In this document: positions 14,224 through 22,535 of the stretch, piece by piece | Numbering within the stretch: the stretch's first letter is position 1 | Layout of the letters: each line of letters opens with the position of its first letter | From: a virus | Length of the DNA stretch: 25,892 nt | Direction: 5' to 3' (one strand) | Virus record (IMG/VR): IMGVR_UViG_3300031758_004756 | Coordinates: 1 to 25,892 of that record | Notes under the pieces: generated by a model | What the model was told of the DNA's origin: nothing | Database searches by the model: none | What the model saw: only the letters and a program-made list of their open reading frames with translations | Program-made: the position numbers and the translations under genes

Positions 14224-16046
14224 CAGTACTTGTCACCCCATGTCTCAAGCGGGCCATCAACGTCAGCGGTAAGCGGCACTGCCCAACCGTCGGTTGTTGT
14301 CATACACTGTCTAACAAGTTGCTTGATCTCCTCAGCATCTTCTCGAGGGGCCTGCAGCACGATCTCGTCGTGCACCGGGACGATCAACATTTCTGTCAGA
14401 TCTGCTTGGTCGAGCTTTACAAGATTCGACTTAAAAACCTCTGCAGCTCCACCTTGAATGAGATAGTTGACAAGCGTGTAGACTCTTCCTTCGTCGCACG
14501 GCAATCTGCGACCAGTCCACGTGTAGACGTAGCCTTGGCCTTCCGACTTGAGTCTTCGCATCCCGATGTCTTCTATCTGTCTCTGGAAGTATGACATTCC
14601 CGGGAATCTGTTGTCGAACGCGTCAGATGTTTGCTTCATTTGAATCTCAGCAACGCCGGCTGTCAACGCTTGCTTAGCAACGCCAGCGCCGTACAGGCGA
14701 CCGTAGATCATGCTCTTGATCAGACCACGACGCTTGTCTGATTTCTGCATCCCCGGATCGTTGTAGACCTCACGACCAATCTCGGTGAACGGGTCGGACC
14801 CTGTCGCATCGGCAAGATGAAACAGATTGATGAGGTTGGTGTCATTCGACAGACTCGCAAACATACGGAACTCGACCTGGTCAAGGTCGCTCGTGATAAT
14901 CACATGATCATCGTCCTTAGGGATGAAGGCGCGGCGCACAACATCGTCGCCCTTAGGCAACGTTTGTAGCGCCGGGTTTGTGATCGACATACGAGAAGTA
15001 CGAGCACCGAGAGTTTTCACCGATGGGTGAACGATGCCGTCAATAGACTCTGTAAGAAAATTAGAGAAGTACGTGCCAGCAAGTTTGTCAGCTTTGCGCT
15101 GTTTAAGAACGGTGTCAGCAAGAGTAGACACTTCAGCATTTCCGTCACGAGCAAGGATCTTCAACTGGTCCTTAGTGCATGACTTCTGACCTGTAGGCGT
15201 GAACTCGGTGATCTCTGCGCCAAGTGACTCAAACAGGCGGACCAACTGAACGTTGCTCGTAATAGACACTCCGCCATACGTGTCCTTCGCCCACTTCTTG
15301 ACAGATTCAGTGTACGCTGTAAGTTCATCGTACTTTCTCTGTGAGTAGTCAAGATCAACTCGTGCACCGTTGATTTCCATGCGCGTCACGATCTTGCGTG
15401 TCGCCATCTCAAGCTCGTACGCGCGCTGATACGGACCGTCAGGCCCGCACTGCTTATAGAACATCTCCCACAGACGAGTTGTCAAAACGCAGTCAAGAGC
15501 GCCGTACGACCAGTATGGCGTAAAGTTAGTGGGAACCGTCCCCCACGTCCACCCGTTCTTAACTAGTTCAGTGTCGAGTGTCTCTTGTAGAGCAACTGCG
15601 CGACTGTCGATGTGAAGAGCGGCAAGACGCTTTAGAGCGCCAGACCCAAGCGGGTCAACAACGTGTGCCATAATCATCGTGTCGTGTGCACGATGCCACG
15701 GAATATCCCATCGGGACTGAACATCAAACCAGCGCGCCTCGAACGCGATGTTATGGCAGATCAACGGACCGTCAAACTTGTCCATTGCCTCGTAGAAAAC
15801 GCCCGACCACTCGTCCCACGGGATCGACCAGCCCTGCTCACCATCACCAACCTGCACGAGACGAAGACGGCCGTGCCACGGCGACAGTGCGTGATCTCTT
15901 GGGTTTCCGGGCAGCTCACCGGTTTCAGTGTCTACCGAGATAGCGTTGTACGGTCTTCTCTGCCCAAGCCAGTGCAGAAAATCCTGTGCCTTCTGCACGT
16001 TGTCAACAAGGTGCAGTTGCACATTTGAAAGGTCGTTGTCACTCAA
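14223..16046 (-). CDS. Family A DNA polymerase with 3'-5' exonuclease
   Basis: The 607-residue protein has exonuclease motifs ISVDTET (D39, E41), HNIAFE (98-103, with Glu where Asp is usual) and YGALD (181-185), then polymerase motif A TSDLDQVEFR (D387), motif B RRGLIKSMIYGRLYGAG (440-455) and motif C VPVHDEI (H559, D560). No 5' nuclease domain is present. The motif B position equal to E. coli Phe762 is Tyr448, as in T7 polymerase, a form that discriminates little against dideoxynucleotides. The start is TTG with an AAGGA site 8 bases upstream, overlapping the deaminase gene by 8 bases. It is the likely replicative enzyme and would have to accept any modified dCTP. Confidence 0.95.
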   Translation of the reverse strand: MSDNDLSNVQLHLVDNVQKAQDFLHWLGQRRPYNAISVDTETGELPGNPRDHALSPWHGRLRLVQVGDGEQGWSIPWDEWSGVFYEAMDKFDGPLICHNIAFEARWFDVQSRWDIPWHRAHDTMIMAHVVDPLGSGALKRLAALHIDSRAVALQETLDTELVKNGWTWGTVPTNFTPYWSYGALDCVLTTRLWEMFYKQCGPDGPYQRAYELEMATRKIVTRMEINGARVDLDYSQRKYDELTAYTESVKKWAKDTYGGVSITSNVQLVRLFESLGAEITEFTPTGQKSCTKDQLKILARDGNAEVSTLADTVLKQRKADKLAGTYFSNFLTESIDGIVHPSVKTLGARTSRMSITNPALQTLPKGDDVVRRAFIPKDDDHVIITSDLDQVEFRMFASLSNDTNLINLFHLADATGSDPFTEIGREVYNDPGMQKSDKRRGLIKSMIYGRLYGAGVAKQALTAGVAEIQMKQTSDAFDNRFPGMSYFQRQIEDIGMRRLKSEGQGYVYTWTGRRLPCDEGRVYTLVNYLIQGGAAEVFKSNLVKLDQADLTEMLIVPVHDEIVLQAPREDAEEIKQLVRQCMTTTDGWAVPLTADVDGPLETWGDKY

Positions 16047-16521
16047 CGTCGTCGTCCTTAACTACTGTTAGTTCGATCTTACACTTCTTTAGATACTCAA
16101 ACACGTCGTACGGTCTACGATGTAGATCGGCAGAACGCAGTCTGCATACGACGCGCGCAAGACCAGAGTTTGTTATCAACTTAGCGCACTGCATGCACGG
16201 AGCGCTCGTCACGTAGAGTGTCCCACCGGCGACACTCGAGCGGTCTACATATAGCAACGCGTTTGCCTCAGCGTGAATCGCTGGGCAAGCATCATACATA
16301 TTGTCTAGCGGGGCTTCACCTCTTGCTCGAGGGCACCACAGACTGCACGTACCTTGTTCAGGCCAATCAGCCGCAGGGCCGTTGTAACCTGTTGCGCAGA
16401 TTCTTTGCTCGCTAGAAACAATCACGGCGCCTAACTGCGCGCGCGAGCATCGAGATCTAAGCCCAATAGTTTCGGCTACTGCAAGCCATGTCTCATCCCA
16501 AGAAGGTCTTGTATCGTCCAT
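16039..16521 (-). CDS. Deoxycytidylate (dCMP) deaminase
   Basis: The 160-residue protein carries SRAQLGAVIV, ATGYNGPAADWP, CPAIHAEANALLYVDRSS (HAE zinc site) and TSAPCMQCAKLITNSGLARV (PCxxC), the standard dCMP deaminase series; T4 cd has the same parts. It turns dCMP to dUMP, feeding thymidylate and lowering dCMP. The ATG at 16521 overlaps the preceding stop (TGATG); a TTG three bases earlier is possible. It sits between the small protein and the polymerase. Confidence 0.9.
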   Translation of the reverse strand: MDDTRPSWDETWLAVAETIGLRSRCSRAQLGAVIVSSEQRICATGYNGPAADWPEQGTCSLWCPRARGEAPLDNMYDACPAIHAEANALLYVDRSSVAGGTLYVTSAPCMQCAKLITNSGLARVVCRLRSADLHRRPYDVFEYLKKCKIELTVVKDDDVE

Positions 16522-16709
16522 CAATCTTCGTCATCTTCGTCGTCTTCTATCGAGGCTTCTGCAATGCCTGTGATTAGCATCTTGGCGATAAGCTCAAGAC
16601 CGTCCCGTCTGGAGAATCCGGCTTCACGCAAGGTGAGGTACATTTCGTGCATACTCACCGCGGCTTCCTTCATCGGTGAAGAGTATTCGTCATCCCAATC
16701 GCCACTCAT
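16521..16709 (-). CDS. Small acidic-tailed protein of unknown function
   Basis: A 62-residue protein with SMHEMYLTLREAGFSRRDGL and ELIAKMLITG, a helical pattern that I recall as common in small proteins of actinophages, followed by an acidic tail (EDDEDDED). No function is known. The ATG at 16709 overlaps the ThyA-family stop (TGATG) and has an AGAGG site; a GTG one codon earlier is possible. Confidence 0.7.
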   Translation of the reverse strand: MSGDWDDEYSSPMKEAAVSMHEMYLTLREAGFSRRDGLELIAKMLITGIAEASIEDDEDDED

Positions 16710-17569
16710 CACGCCTCTTTTCTTTTGTTCTTTTCGATCGCTGTGATCATGGCACTAGCATACCACCGCTCCTGCGAAGAAAGAGAGTCCAACAAACTGT
16801 GATCTTTTACAGAGTTCAGGATCGCTATTGCCGAGTCTTTGACTTCATCCCACGTATCACCGTAGATAGGCGGCACTGCTTCAACCTTGTCGGTTTTCTT
16901 AAGGTTGTTCGCGGCCGCGTAGTTTGACTCGTAAATGTGCAAAGACCCAACATGATGAGCGTATGCGCCAGGCTCAACGCCAAGCACGCTACACATCGCG
17001 AGTTGAACCCTCGTAAACTGGAAGAAGTCATACGCTGCTCCTAGCCACACGTCGTTCGATCGCATGTACACGCTCATGTTTAGTTTGTTGTCTCTGATTC
17101 TAAACTGATGGAGGACAGTGCACGGGTAGTCTCTCTTACCTTCTTGGTTGTCGTACTCTGGGTTCCAGATGGTGACAACAGCCTGCCGTGTGTCGCGATC
17201 GTTCTTCAGTTTCTCGATCGCGTAGTCGTACTGGCCATTGGTTCTGCGACCGTACGCGCCGTGGAATATCCCATTGTCCTCGGCATAGTTCTTAAACTGC
17301 GGGCCGACGGCAATGACTGTCTCTGGCGTGCTTACACCGCCAAGAAGTTGGCAAGCCTCAACGGCACCGATGCCGGGGACAGTGCCACGGCCGACGCCGA
17401 TCGGCAGAGCGGCGAAGATATCATCGATGTAGATAACTGCGTCTTCTATTTCAAGCGTATTGAATCCTCGCGGCGCGGCAGGCTTCCCGTGGCGCAGCAC
17501 GTGATTGACAAGATCAACGTAGCCGTTGACGCCATCTTCGATATGAATAAGCTTTACGGAAGTATCCAA
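16709..17569 (-). CDS. ThyA-family dCMP hydroxymethylase (T4 gp42-like)
   Basis: The 286-residue protein belongs to the thymidylate synthase fold: folate-side Glu71, YPCT with catalytic Cys150, YMRSNDVW (168-175) and VGSLHIY (207-213). At the position that in thymidylate synthases is Asn (PFN, E. coli N177) it has Asp181 (LGAAYD), the change that in T4 gp42 (Asp179) switches recognition from dUMP to dCMP. CT after the catalytic Cys and RSNDV also match T4 gp42 rather than the PCH/QRSxD of synthases. The reaction would use methylene-THF to make 5-hydroxymethyl-dCMP; a methylating or hydroxylating variant cannot be excluded. The start is TTG with GAAAGG upstream, overlapping the kinase by 16 bases. 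Confidence 0.85.
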   Translation of the reverse strand: MDTSVKLIHIEDGVNGYVDLVNHVLRHGKPAAPRGFNTLEIEDAVIYIDDIFAALPIGVGRGTVPGIGAVEACQLLGGVSTPETVIAVGPQFKNYAEDNGIFHGAYGRRTNGQYDYAIEKLKNDRDTRQAVVTIWNPEYDNQEGKRDYPCTVLHQFRIRDNKLNMSVYMRSNDVWLGAAYDFFQFTRVQLAMCSVLGVEPGAYAHHVGSLHIYESNYAAANNLKKTDKVEAVPPIYGDTWDEVKDSAIAILNSVKDHSLLDSLSSQERWYASAMITAIEKNKRKEA

Positions 17570-18555
17570 TGTGTGTACCTTTCATCTCTGTTATAGGCGA
17601 AGCTCATGATCGCCTGGCCGTACTCAAAACGATCATCGTGATGGAATCTTCTGACGTATTGCGGGTGTGGAAGAACTACGTATCGCTCTTCTTCTAGGCC
17701 GCACTGGCGAACTTTCTTTTCAGCTAATCTGCCAAGAACAACTATCCTCGGCCCACCGAGCACATCAAGCAGATCATGCAACGAGTTTTCGTCAAAGTCA
17801 TCTGAGTTGATGATTCCGCATGAGCGCCAGCCAAGCTCCGGCAAAGAAGACAGCAGATAGTCTCCAGAGTTGCCGTTGACAGGCATGAATGGGAGAATAG
17901 TCTCGGTAGGGTCTTTTCTCTTGTCGCCGATTAGAAGAACGTTCGGGTGTCTAGGGCCGATGTACATCGGAAACTTAGAAAGCGGTTTCGCTGCCATAGA
18001 CTTCTTCGTGGCAGCGTCGATTATCACGTCGGCGGCGTATTTAACATATTTTTCGCCTTGAGGTACGGTAACCTTCAGCTCTACGTTGTACGCTTTGTTG
18101 TAGCCAAACTCATATCTATCAAGAATACCGGCAAGCTCGTGCGCATCTACAAAATCGTCGCCGCGGCTATTGATCCGTTCAGTGATGACCTCGAGAGGCT
18201 GATACACCCAGCACTGCGTCACTCCACGAGACTCGAGAAACAGCTCCACCCAACGCCAGCCGGCAACGCCAAGAAGACCGTACTCGTCCTTGCACGTCTC
18301 GGGTCGCTTCGTGGGTGCGTACGTTACCTCGCCCCAGTGCCATCTGTCAGACACGGCAATCTCGTCTGTCCAGTCAATGTTCTCGATATCAACGGCATAC
18401 TCGTGCAGCACCCAGCGACGCGTAAGTTCTTCAGGCTTGCCTTTGTGAAACTCCCGCACCTCAGTACGTGGGTTTGCTAACCGTAGCTGTTGCTTAATCT
18501 CGGCAGCAAGAGTACTTTTACCAGAAGCGTCTGCGCCTTCCAAAACTATAAACAT
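17554..18555 (-). CDS. P-loop deoxynucleotide kinase fused to a UDG-like domain
   Basis: Residues 1-185 form a thymidylate-kinase-type domain: Walker A GADASGKST (7-15), SDRWHWGE (69-76) for the DR(Y/W) motif and a LID-like region before DVIID. Residues about 195-320 form a second domain, NVLLIGD, PFMPVNGNSGDYLLSSL, GIINSD, PRIVVLGRLA and LPHPQYVRRF, whose order matches family 4/5 uracil-DNA glycosylases, although GEaPG reads GDKRK. The kinase would phosphorylate dTMP or hydroxymethyl-dCMP; T4 gp1 does the latter. The UDG-like half may bind a base or nucleotide without cutting; that is inference. An AAAGGA site precedes the ATG; a possible promoter lies at about 18581. Confidence 0.8.
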   Translation of the reverse strand: MFIVLEGADASGKSTLAAEIKQQLRLANPRTEVREFHKGKPEELTRRWVLHEYAVDIENIDWTDEIAVSDRWHWGEVTYAPTKRPETCKDEYGLLGVAGWRWVELFLESRGVTQCWVYQPLEVITERINSRGDDFVDAHELAGILDRYEFGYNKAYNVELKVTVPQGEKYVKYAADVIIDAATKKSMAAKPLSKFPMYIGPRHPNVLLIGDKRKDPTETILPFMPVNGNSGDYLLSSLPELGWRSCGIINSDDFDENSLHDLLDVLGGPRIVVLGRLAEKKVRQCGLEEERYVVLPHPQYVRRFHHDDRFEYGQAIMSFAYNRDERYTHWILP

Positions 18556-18580
18556 TCGTCAATCCGTCCTTTGGCGGTCT

Positions 18581-18586
18581 AATATA
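18581..18586 (-). promoter_or_regulatory. Candidate -10 box before the kinase gene
   Basis: In the 60-base gap upstream of the kinase the minus strand reads GTTATATATTAG, holding TATATT about 26 bases before the ATG. The upstream -35 region is T-rich with no clear consensus. It could start a transcript for the nucleotide-modification group. Confidence 0.35.
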
Positions 18587-18615
18587 TAACGTCTATTAGC
18601 AGAAAAGATGACCGA

Positions 18616-19092
18616 TCAGGGGATGACCTCGATACGGTAAACTGTCTCGATGCCTTTGTCGATTCTTGACGCTTCCTCGAGCAGTCTCTGGGCGACGTGC
18701 GTAAGATACCTTGCTCCGCTTTCATCGTACTTATAGAGCGCCTCAAGAACCGCGTTTGGGTCCTCGCTTACCTGCGCCCAGTTGCGGTCTTTCTCGGGAA
18801 AGATAACCGCGGCTGAAAGCGAGGCATTGCAGATCTCGCACGGGACGAGCTCTCGTGGCGCGGTAACCGACTGTGTTGGCACCTCGCTAAGGCCGTACCG
18901 TTTGACAAGGTGGCATGTTGCAGCGTGGTAGACAACTGAGACACCGACTCGAGACAAAACATACGAGCCGCTCTCAGTTTTGTACAGTTCAAACTCGATC
19001 CAGCGCAGCGAGTCTCTGCGCCACGACGACGACTTACCAAGAAGCTTGCCGTTGAACTGAAGGATTCTATCCCCGTCTTTTACCTGTATCAT
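18616..19092 (-). CDS. Protein of unknown function with paired cysteines
   Basis: A 158-residue protein with an N-terminal beta-rich part (ILQFNGKLLGKSSSWRRDSL, RWIEFELYKTESGSYVLSRV), a CEIC-type pair (PCEICN near 84-89) with an upstream TCH that together could bind zinc, and a C-terminal helix (ARYLTHVAQRLLEEASRIDK). I do not recognise a family with confidence. It is the first gene after a good promoter candidate and precedes the kinase. Confidence 0.65.
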   Translation of the reverse strand: MIQVKDGDRILQFNGKLLGKSSSWRRDSLRWIEFELYKTESGSYVLSRVGVSVVYHAATCHLVKRYGLSEVPTQSVTAPRELVPCEICNASLSAAVIFPEKDRNWAQVSEDPNAVLEALYKYDESGARYLTHVAQRLLEEASRIDKGIETVYRIEVIP

Positions 19093-19127
19093 GCGAATAC
19101 CATCTTTCGTAGCGAACTAGTTGAATC

Positions 19128-19156
19128 ATAATATGTAAACCGTCTGCACGTGTTCA
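19128..19156 (-). promoter_or_regulatory. Candidate sigma70-type promoter at the tail/early boundary
   Basis: Reading leftwards, TGAACA (19151-19156, 4 of 6 to TTGACA) and TATTAT (19128-19133, 5 of 6 to TATAAT) are separated by 17 bases. The box lies just after the last tail gene and 36 bases before the next start codon, where the gene class changes from structural to metabolic, so it is the best candidate for the head of the early operon. Confidence 0.5.
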
Positions 19157-19170
19157 TAGCAAGACTGTTT

Positions 19171-20325
19171 TTACATCGGGTACGAGTCCGGTAGATCGTC
19201 GTAGGCTACGTGCAGTTGCTCGCCTTCAAATCTTTTGTAGAACAGTCTGTAGACATCCATGAGCCAGTACCTAAACGATTCAGGGCACTCCGGTGACACA
19301 GCTGCTTTGACAAGTGCAGTTGAGTCGCCCATAACGTACTTAGCGACCGGCTGCGGCGGCACGATGTTTAGTAGATCGTTTCTAACGTTCAACGGCATCT
19401 GAAGAGCGCGCAAAACGCTATGGCACGTTACTGCCATCGGCTCACTGTTCCCAAGCTCCGTATGCGACCACGCCCACTCAATGATCATTCTGAACAGTTC
19501 ATGCGCCGTGTGTGCCATGCACTGCGGATGTGTCTGCCATATCCTCTGAGTACCGACAACGTCTACATACGTTTCATCTAGCTCACTGTACGTAATGAAC
19601 GCGATCGGTGCCATGTCAACCGCCATGTCATGGCGTTTGATCGTCGGGAACGCGCCGCGCCCTTGCTCTTGCGCATCAATCGCGCCCTTGAACGATGTGA
19701 TTTCTACGTCAAATTTTACGGTGCCGTGAGTGACCTGCTCAAGGCTTTTGATCGTATAGTCGTTAGCTGAGCACGCGTTCTCATAAGTCTTTGACGCCAC
19801 TTTTGGTACCGATTTCCATAGTTGAAAACCAGTAAACTTTCTTTCTGGTTGATTCACTATCTCGATGTCCCAGTTCAATCGAGCCTGGTTCCATACACAT
19901 GAGAAGTTGTTAGACAGCCGCGGGCGCTTGATCGGCGGCTCCCAATGCCCGTCAACTGAGTTCCACACCCAGTTCTCAAATGGACATGCCTCGGGGTTCT
20001 TGTGATCTGTAAGATCGTTGAACGGTGGCGGAGACGAAATATGAAACACGTCTGGATTTAAGTCACTTACCGTAGATCTATAGTCGGAGTTAGTGTTGAC
20101 GTAGTCTCTTAGCTCATCGATAGAGTGGATTCTTATGTTAAAGATATCCATCATCTCAGGCGCGATTCTTGAGAAATCAAACGTATCTTCTACCTTAGAA
20201 ATTGACGTCTGACCGTCGTAAGCATCAAGAAGAAAGAACGTCTTATCGGGCGACGGAAAGTCACCTTGAAGAGTTTCGTAGATGTTCAGATCTTCGCTAA
20301 ACTGAAAAAATGTTACGTACTTCAT
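19171..20325 (-). CDS. Tail-associated protein with W-rich fibre-type motif
   Basis: From the ATG at 20325 the product is 384 residues (MKYVTFFQFSEDLNIYETL); a GTG at 20331 overlapping the previous stop (GTGA) is possible. Residues around 115-165 hold ENWVWNSVDGHWEPPIKRP and SCVWNQARLNWDIEIVN, two copies of the W-x-W-x(n)-W-x-P pattern found in small phage tail proteins. The C-terminal half has no motif that I recognise. It directly follows a tail protein, so a distal tail or fibre role is inferred. The same motif occurs in the gene remnant at 1241-1405. Confidence 0.65.
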   Translation of the reverse strand: MKYVTFFQFSEDLNIYETLQGDFPSPDKTFFLLDAYDGQTSISKVEDTFDFSRIAPEMMDIFNIRIHSIDELRDYVNTNSDYRSTVSDLNPDVFHISSPPPFNDLTDHKNPEACPFENWVWNSVDGHWEPPIKRPRLSNNFSCVWNQARLNWDIEIVNQPERKFTGFQLWKSVPKVASKTYENACSANDYTIKSLEQVTHGTVKFDVEITSFKGAIDAQEQGRGAFPTIKRHDMAVDMAPIAFITYSELDETYVDVVGTQRIWQTHPQCMAHTAHELFRMIIEWAWSHTELGNSEPMAVTCHSVLRALQMPLNVRNDLLNIVPPQPVAKYVMGDSTALVKAAVSPECPESFRYWLMDVYRLFYKRFEGEQLHVAYDDLPDSYPM

Positions 20326-20327
20326 CG

Positions 20328-22523
20328 TCACCCAGTCAATGTCTCGTAGCTGTATCTTAACTGTATTTCCTTGATCGTCGAGTAGTATAGACCGTCGCCA
20401 GCATAGTAGCCAGGGAACACGTTGGCTTTAATATAGAAGTAGTAGTCAGCGTACGTCGGTGTAAGACTAAAACCTGACAGATAGATCCATCCGTTAGCGA
20501 TAGTTCCAAATCCGCCAGAGTCAAACTTAAGATCTCCGGCGCCGGTGCCGTTCATGTAGACCTGGATTCTGCTAGCGGCGACTCCACCGATCTGTATGGC
20601 GACACCCTCAAGCGTGGCGTCACGGTAGCCGGCCGGAAGTATTGGTCTGAAAAGAATACTCACAAAATCGTCGTCACTCGACGTTTTAGCAACCTTTGTT
20701 GATGTTGTGACAGTGTACGACACACTGCCGAACGCCGCAGAAGTCGGAACGTCGTACGGGTAGTCAGCGTCTGTTCTAGTGACACTTGTTTCTGTTGAAG
20801 ATGTTCTAGCACTTGTACCGCCAAAAACGGTTACGTCTATCCCTCTCGACGTGTCGACGCGCAAGGATCCCCCGCTCGCGCTTGATGGGCTAGATATAGC
20901 GCTGTTGTACGGGGTCGCAAACACCGTATCTCCCGCAGCAGATGACACGAGATACGTCTGGTTATACGTTGAGCTCGAGCTGCCAACAACTCTTACAAAG
21001 TCGCCATTTACAAGATCTATTCTGCTAGAACTGTTCAGCACTATCCTTACGTTTCCGCCTTTTTGAAGAGTAAGCGTGTTAATTCCGTACGACAGCGACG
21101 CGACCACTGTACTGACGTTTGGATACGCTGGGTCAAAGTCAAAGGCTTCAGTGACGAAGTAGGCGTTTTGCCCAAATGTAGCAGCTCTTTGGAAGAACGC
21201 TAGACTTCGCACGCGACTTTCAGTGCCAGACACAGTTTTGTACGGGTACGCTTCCCATTGAGTGCCGGAGTTATTGTCAGACGAAAGATAGTCTTCTGCG
21301 GCGCCGTTCTCACTGGAGTTAGCGAATATTACCGTCGAAAAGTACGAGCTTTCACTTGCAGCCGCGTAGCCAGAAAACGAAGGTATGTATGTTCTAACCC
21401 ACAGCTTCGGTCTTACTGTCGCAGAGTAAGAACTATACGGGCCGTACACTCCCAGAGTCGAGTAGTAGACTCTTGCACGAAAACGGTACTCATCAGTTTG
21501 ATTAGCCGAGAACGCGTACGAAACAAAGCGTGTTGTCGCGTCATTTGTAAGCAGATTGCCTGAGTCGTTGAACGTGGTCACTGTCCATGCACCGCTTGAA
21601 CCTGCTGTTCTTGAGCTGCGCTCCCACTGCATATACGCCGTGCCGTTATTGTACGCGTTCCCTGTCGACACCATCGTAAGCACCGTGTCACTGGTGAACC
21701 CGTCAACTTTAGTGGGTGTTGCCGGTGTGTGCAACGGGTGTGTCGACACGACGTTCGACGGGTCACTGCCACTGCTATAGCCAGACACTGGCGACCCGTA
21801 ATAGGTTCTTGCCGTGCAGTAGTATGCGGTGTTATAGCTCAGCCCGGTAAATGTCACGGTCCTAGACGTTGTGGTGTCATTCGACGGTAGATTAGAACTA
21901 TTTTCCGTGGCTTGAAGAGTGCCGCCAGGGTAGTCGTACAGTCTGAATTGAATGTACGCGGTTGCTCCGTTGATCGAGTAGTTTGCGTTTGACGATGATG
22001 AAAACGAAAGACTTGTTGAGGTGATTGTACCGGTGTTTACCGGAGTTGTTGGCACCGTCTTAACGTAGTCAAGAGTAGAGTCCGTATGCAGAACAAGCAT
22101 CGACGGCCCTGTAAAGAGCACGTTGTCACTCGAGTCAAGGTACTCTATGTACGAATCAAAGTCATATGAAGTACCGCGTGTCAACCCCGTGAAGTTCAAT
22201 TGCGCCGATGTATTTGACGACACCATATTTGTCGTGAACACGCTTGTCGTCTGTGCTGTCGTAAGAAACTGGCCGCTGATCCAGACAACCGCGCGACGTC
22301 TGTCAGTGCCGGTGTGATTGACACCGATCTTTATAGACGTAAATGTCTTATCAACCGTGTCAAGATCCGAGTACGTTTCGTTGGCGTTTCTAAAATAGAA
22401 TGCCACCCACGACGAGCCGTTCCAAATCTCGCCCTTGTTGATATTGACCCACGCCGAACCGTTCCAGATCTCCGGGTCTGTCATCGAAGCCCATGATGAA
22501 CCGTTCCAAACTTCAAGCGCCAT
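20328..22523 (-). CDS. Large minor tail protein with fibronectin-type domains
   Basis: The 731-residue protein starts with three WNGSxW repeats, then a series of fibronectin-III-like segments (for example SRTVTFTGLSYNTAYYCTAR and similar) rich in Ser, Thr, Tyr and Gly. The C-terminal part is beta-rich with many aromatic residues (TPTYADYYFYIKANVFPG). Such composition is usual for minor tail or adhesin proteins of actinophages. No catalytic motif is seen. It sits between two other tail genes, which supports a structural, host-contact role. Confidence 0.75.
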   Translation of the reverse strand: MALEVWNGSSWASMTDPEIWNGSAWVNINKGEIWNGSSWVAFYFRNANETYSDLDTVDKTFTSIKIGVNHTGTDRRRAVVWISGQFLTTAQTTSVFTTNMVSSNTSAQLNFTGLTRGTSYDFDSYIEYLDSSDNVLFTGPSMLVLHTDSTLDYVKTVPTTPVNTGTITSTSLSFSSSSNANYSINGATAYIQFRLYDYPGGTLQATENSSNLPSNDTTTSRTVTFTGLSYNTAYYCTARTYYGSPVSGYSSGSDPSNVVSTHPLHTPATPTKVDGFTSDTVLTMVSTGNAYNNGTAYMQWERSSRTAGSSGAWTVTTFNDSGNLLTNDATTRFVSYAFSANQTDEYRFRARVYYSTLGVYGPYSSYSATVRPKLWVRTYIPSFSGYAAASESSYFSTVIFANSSENGAAEDYLSSDNNSGTQWEAYPYKTVSGTESRVRSLAFFQRAATFGQNAYFVTEAFDFDPAYPNVSTVVASLSYGINTLTLQKGGNVRIVLNSSSRIDLVNGDFVRVVGSSSSTYNQTYLVSSAAGDTVFATPYNSAISSPSSASGGSLRVDTSRGIDVTVFGGTSARTSSTETSVTRTDADYPYDVPTSAAFGSVSYTVTTSTKVAKTSSDDDFVSILFRPILPAGYRDATLEGVAIQIGGVAASRIQVYMNGTGAGDLKFDSGGFGTIANGWIYLSGFSLTPTYADYYFYIKANVFPGYYAGDGLYYSTIKEIQLRYSYETLTG
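22404..22514 (-). repeat. Three 14-residue WNGSxW repeats at the N-terminus of a tail protein
   Basis: The pattern E-(V/I)-W-N-G-S-(S/A)-W occurs at residues 4-11, 18-25 and 32-39 with an exact 14-residue (42-base) period. The DNA copies are similar but not identical. Similar repeats occur at the tips of phage tail and receptor-binding proteins. Confidence 0.85.
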
Positions 22524-22535
22524 GACTAATTCTCA

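Noticed and set aside
16709-17569. Ordinary thymidylate synthase
   Set aside because: Asp181 in place of Asn, CT instead of CH after the catalytic Cys, and a T4-gp42-like RSNDV do not fit a dUMP-specific enzyme.
3849-20325. TET/JBP-type 5-methylcytosine dioxygenase, which with the methyltransferase could make hmC after replication
   Set aside because: No H-x-D...H dioxygenase pattern was found in any real gene here. It could lie outside the window, but the ThyA-type route explains the gene set without it.
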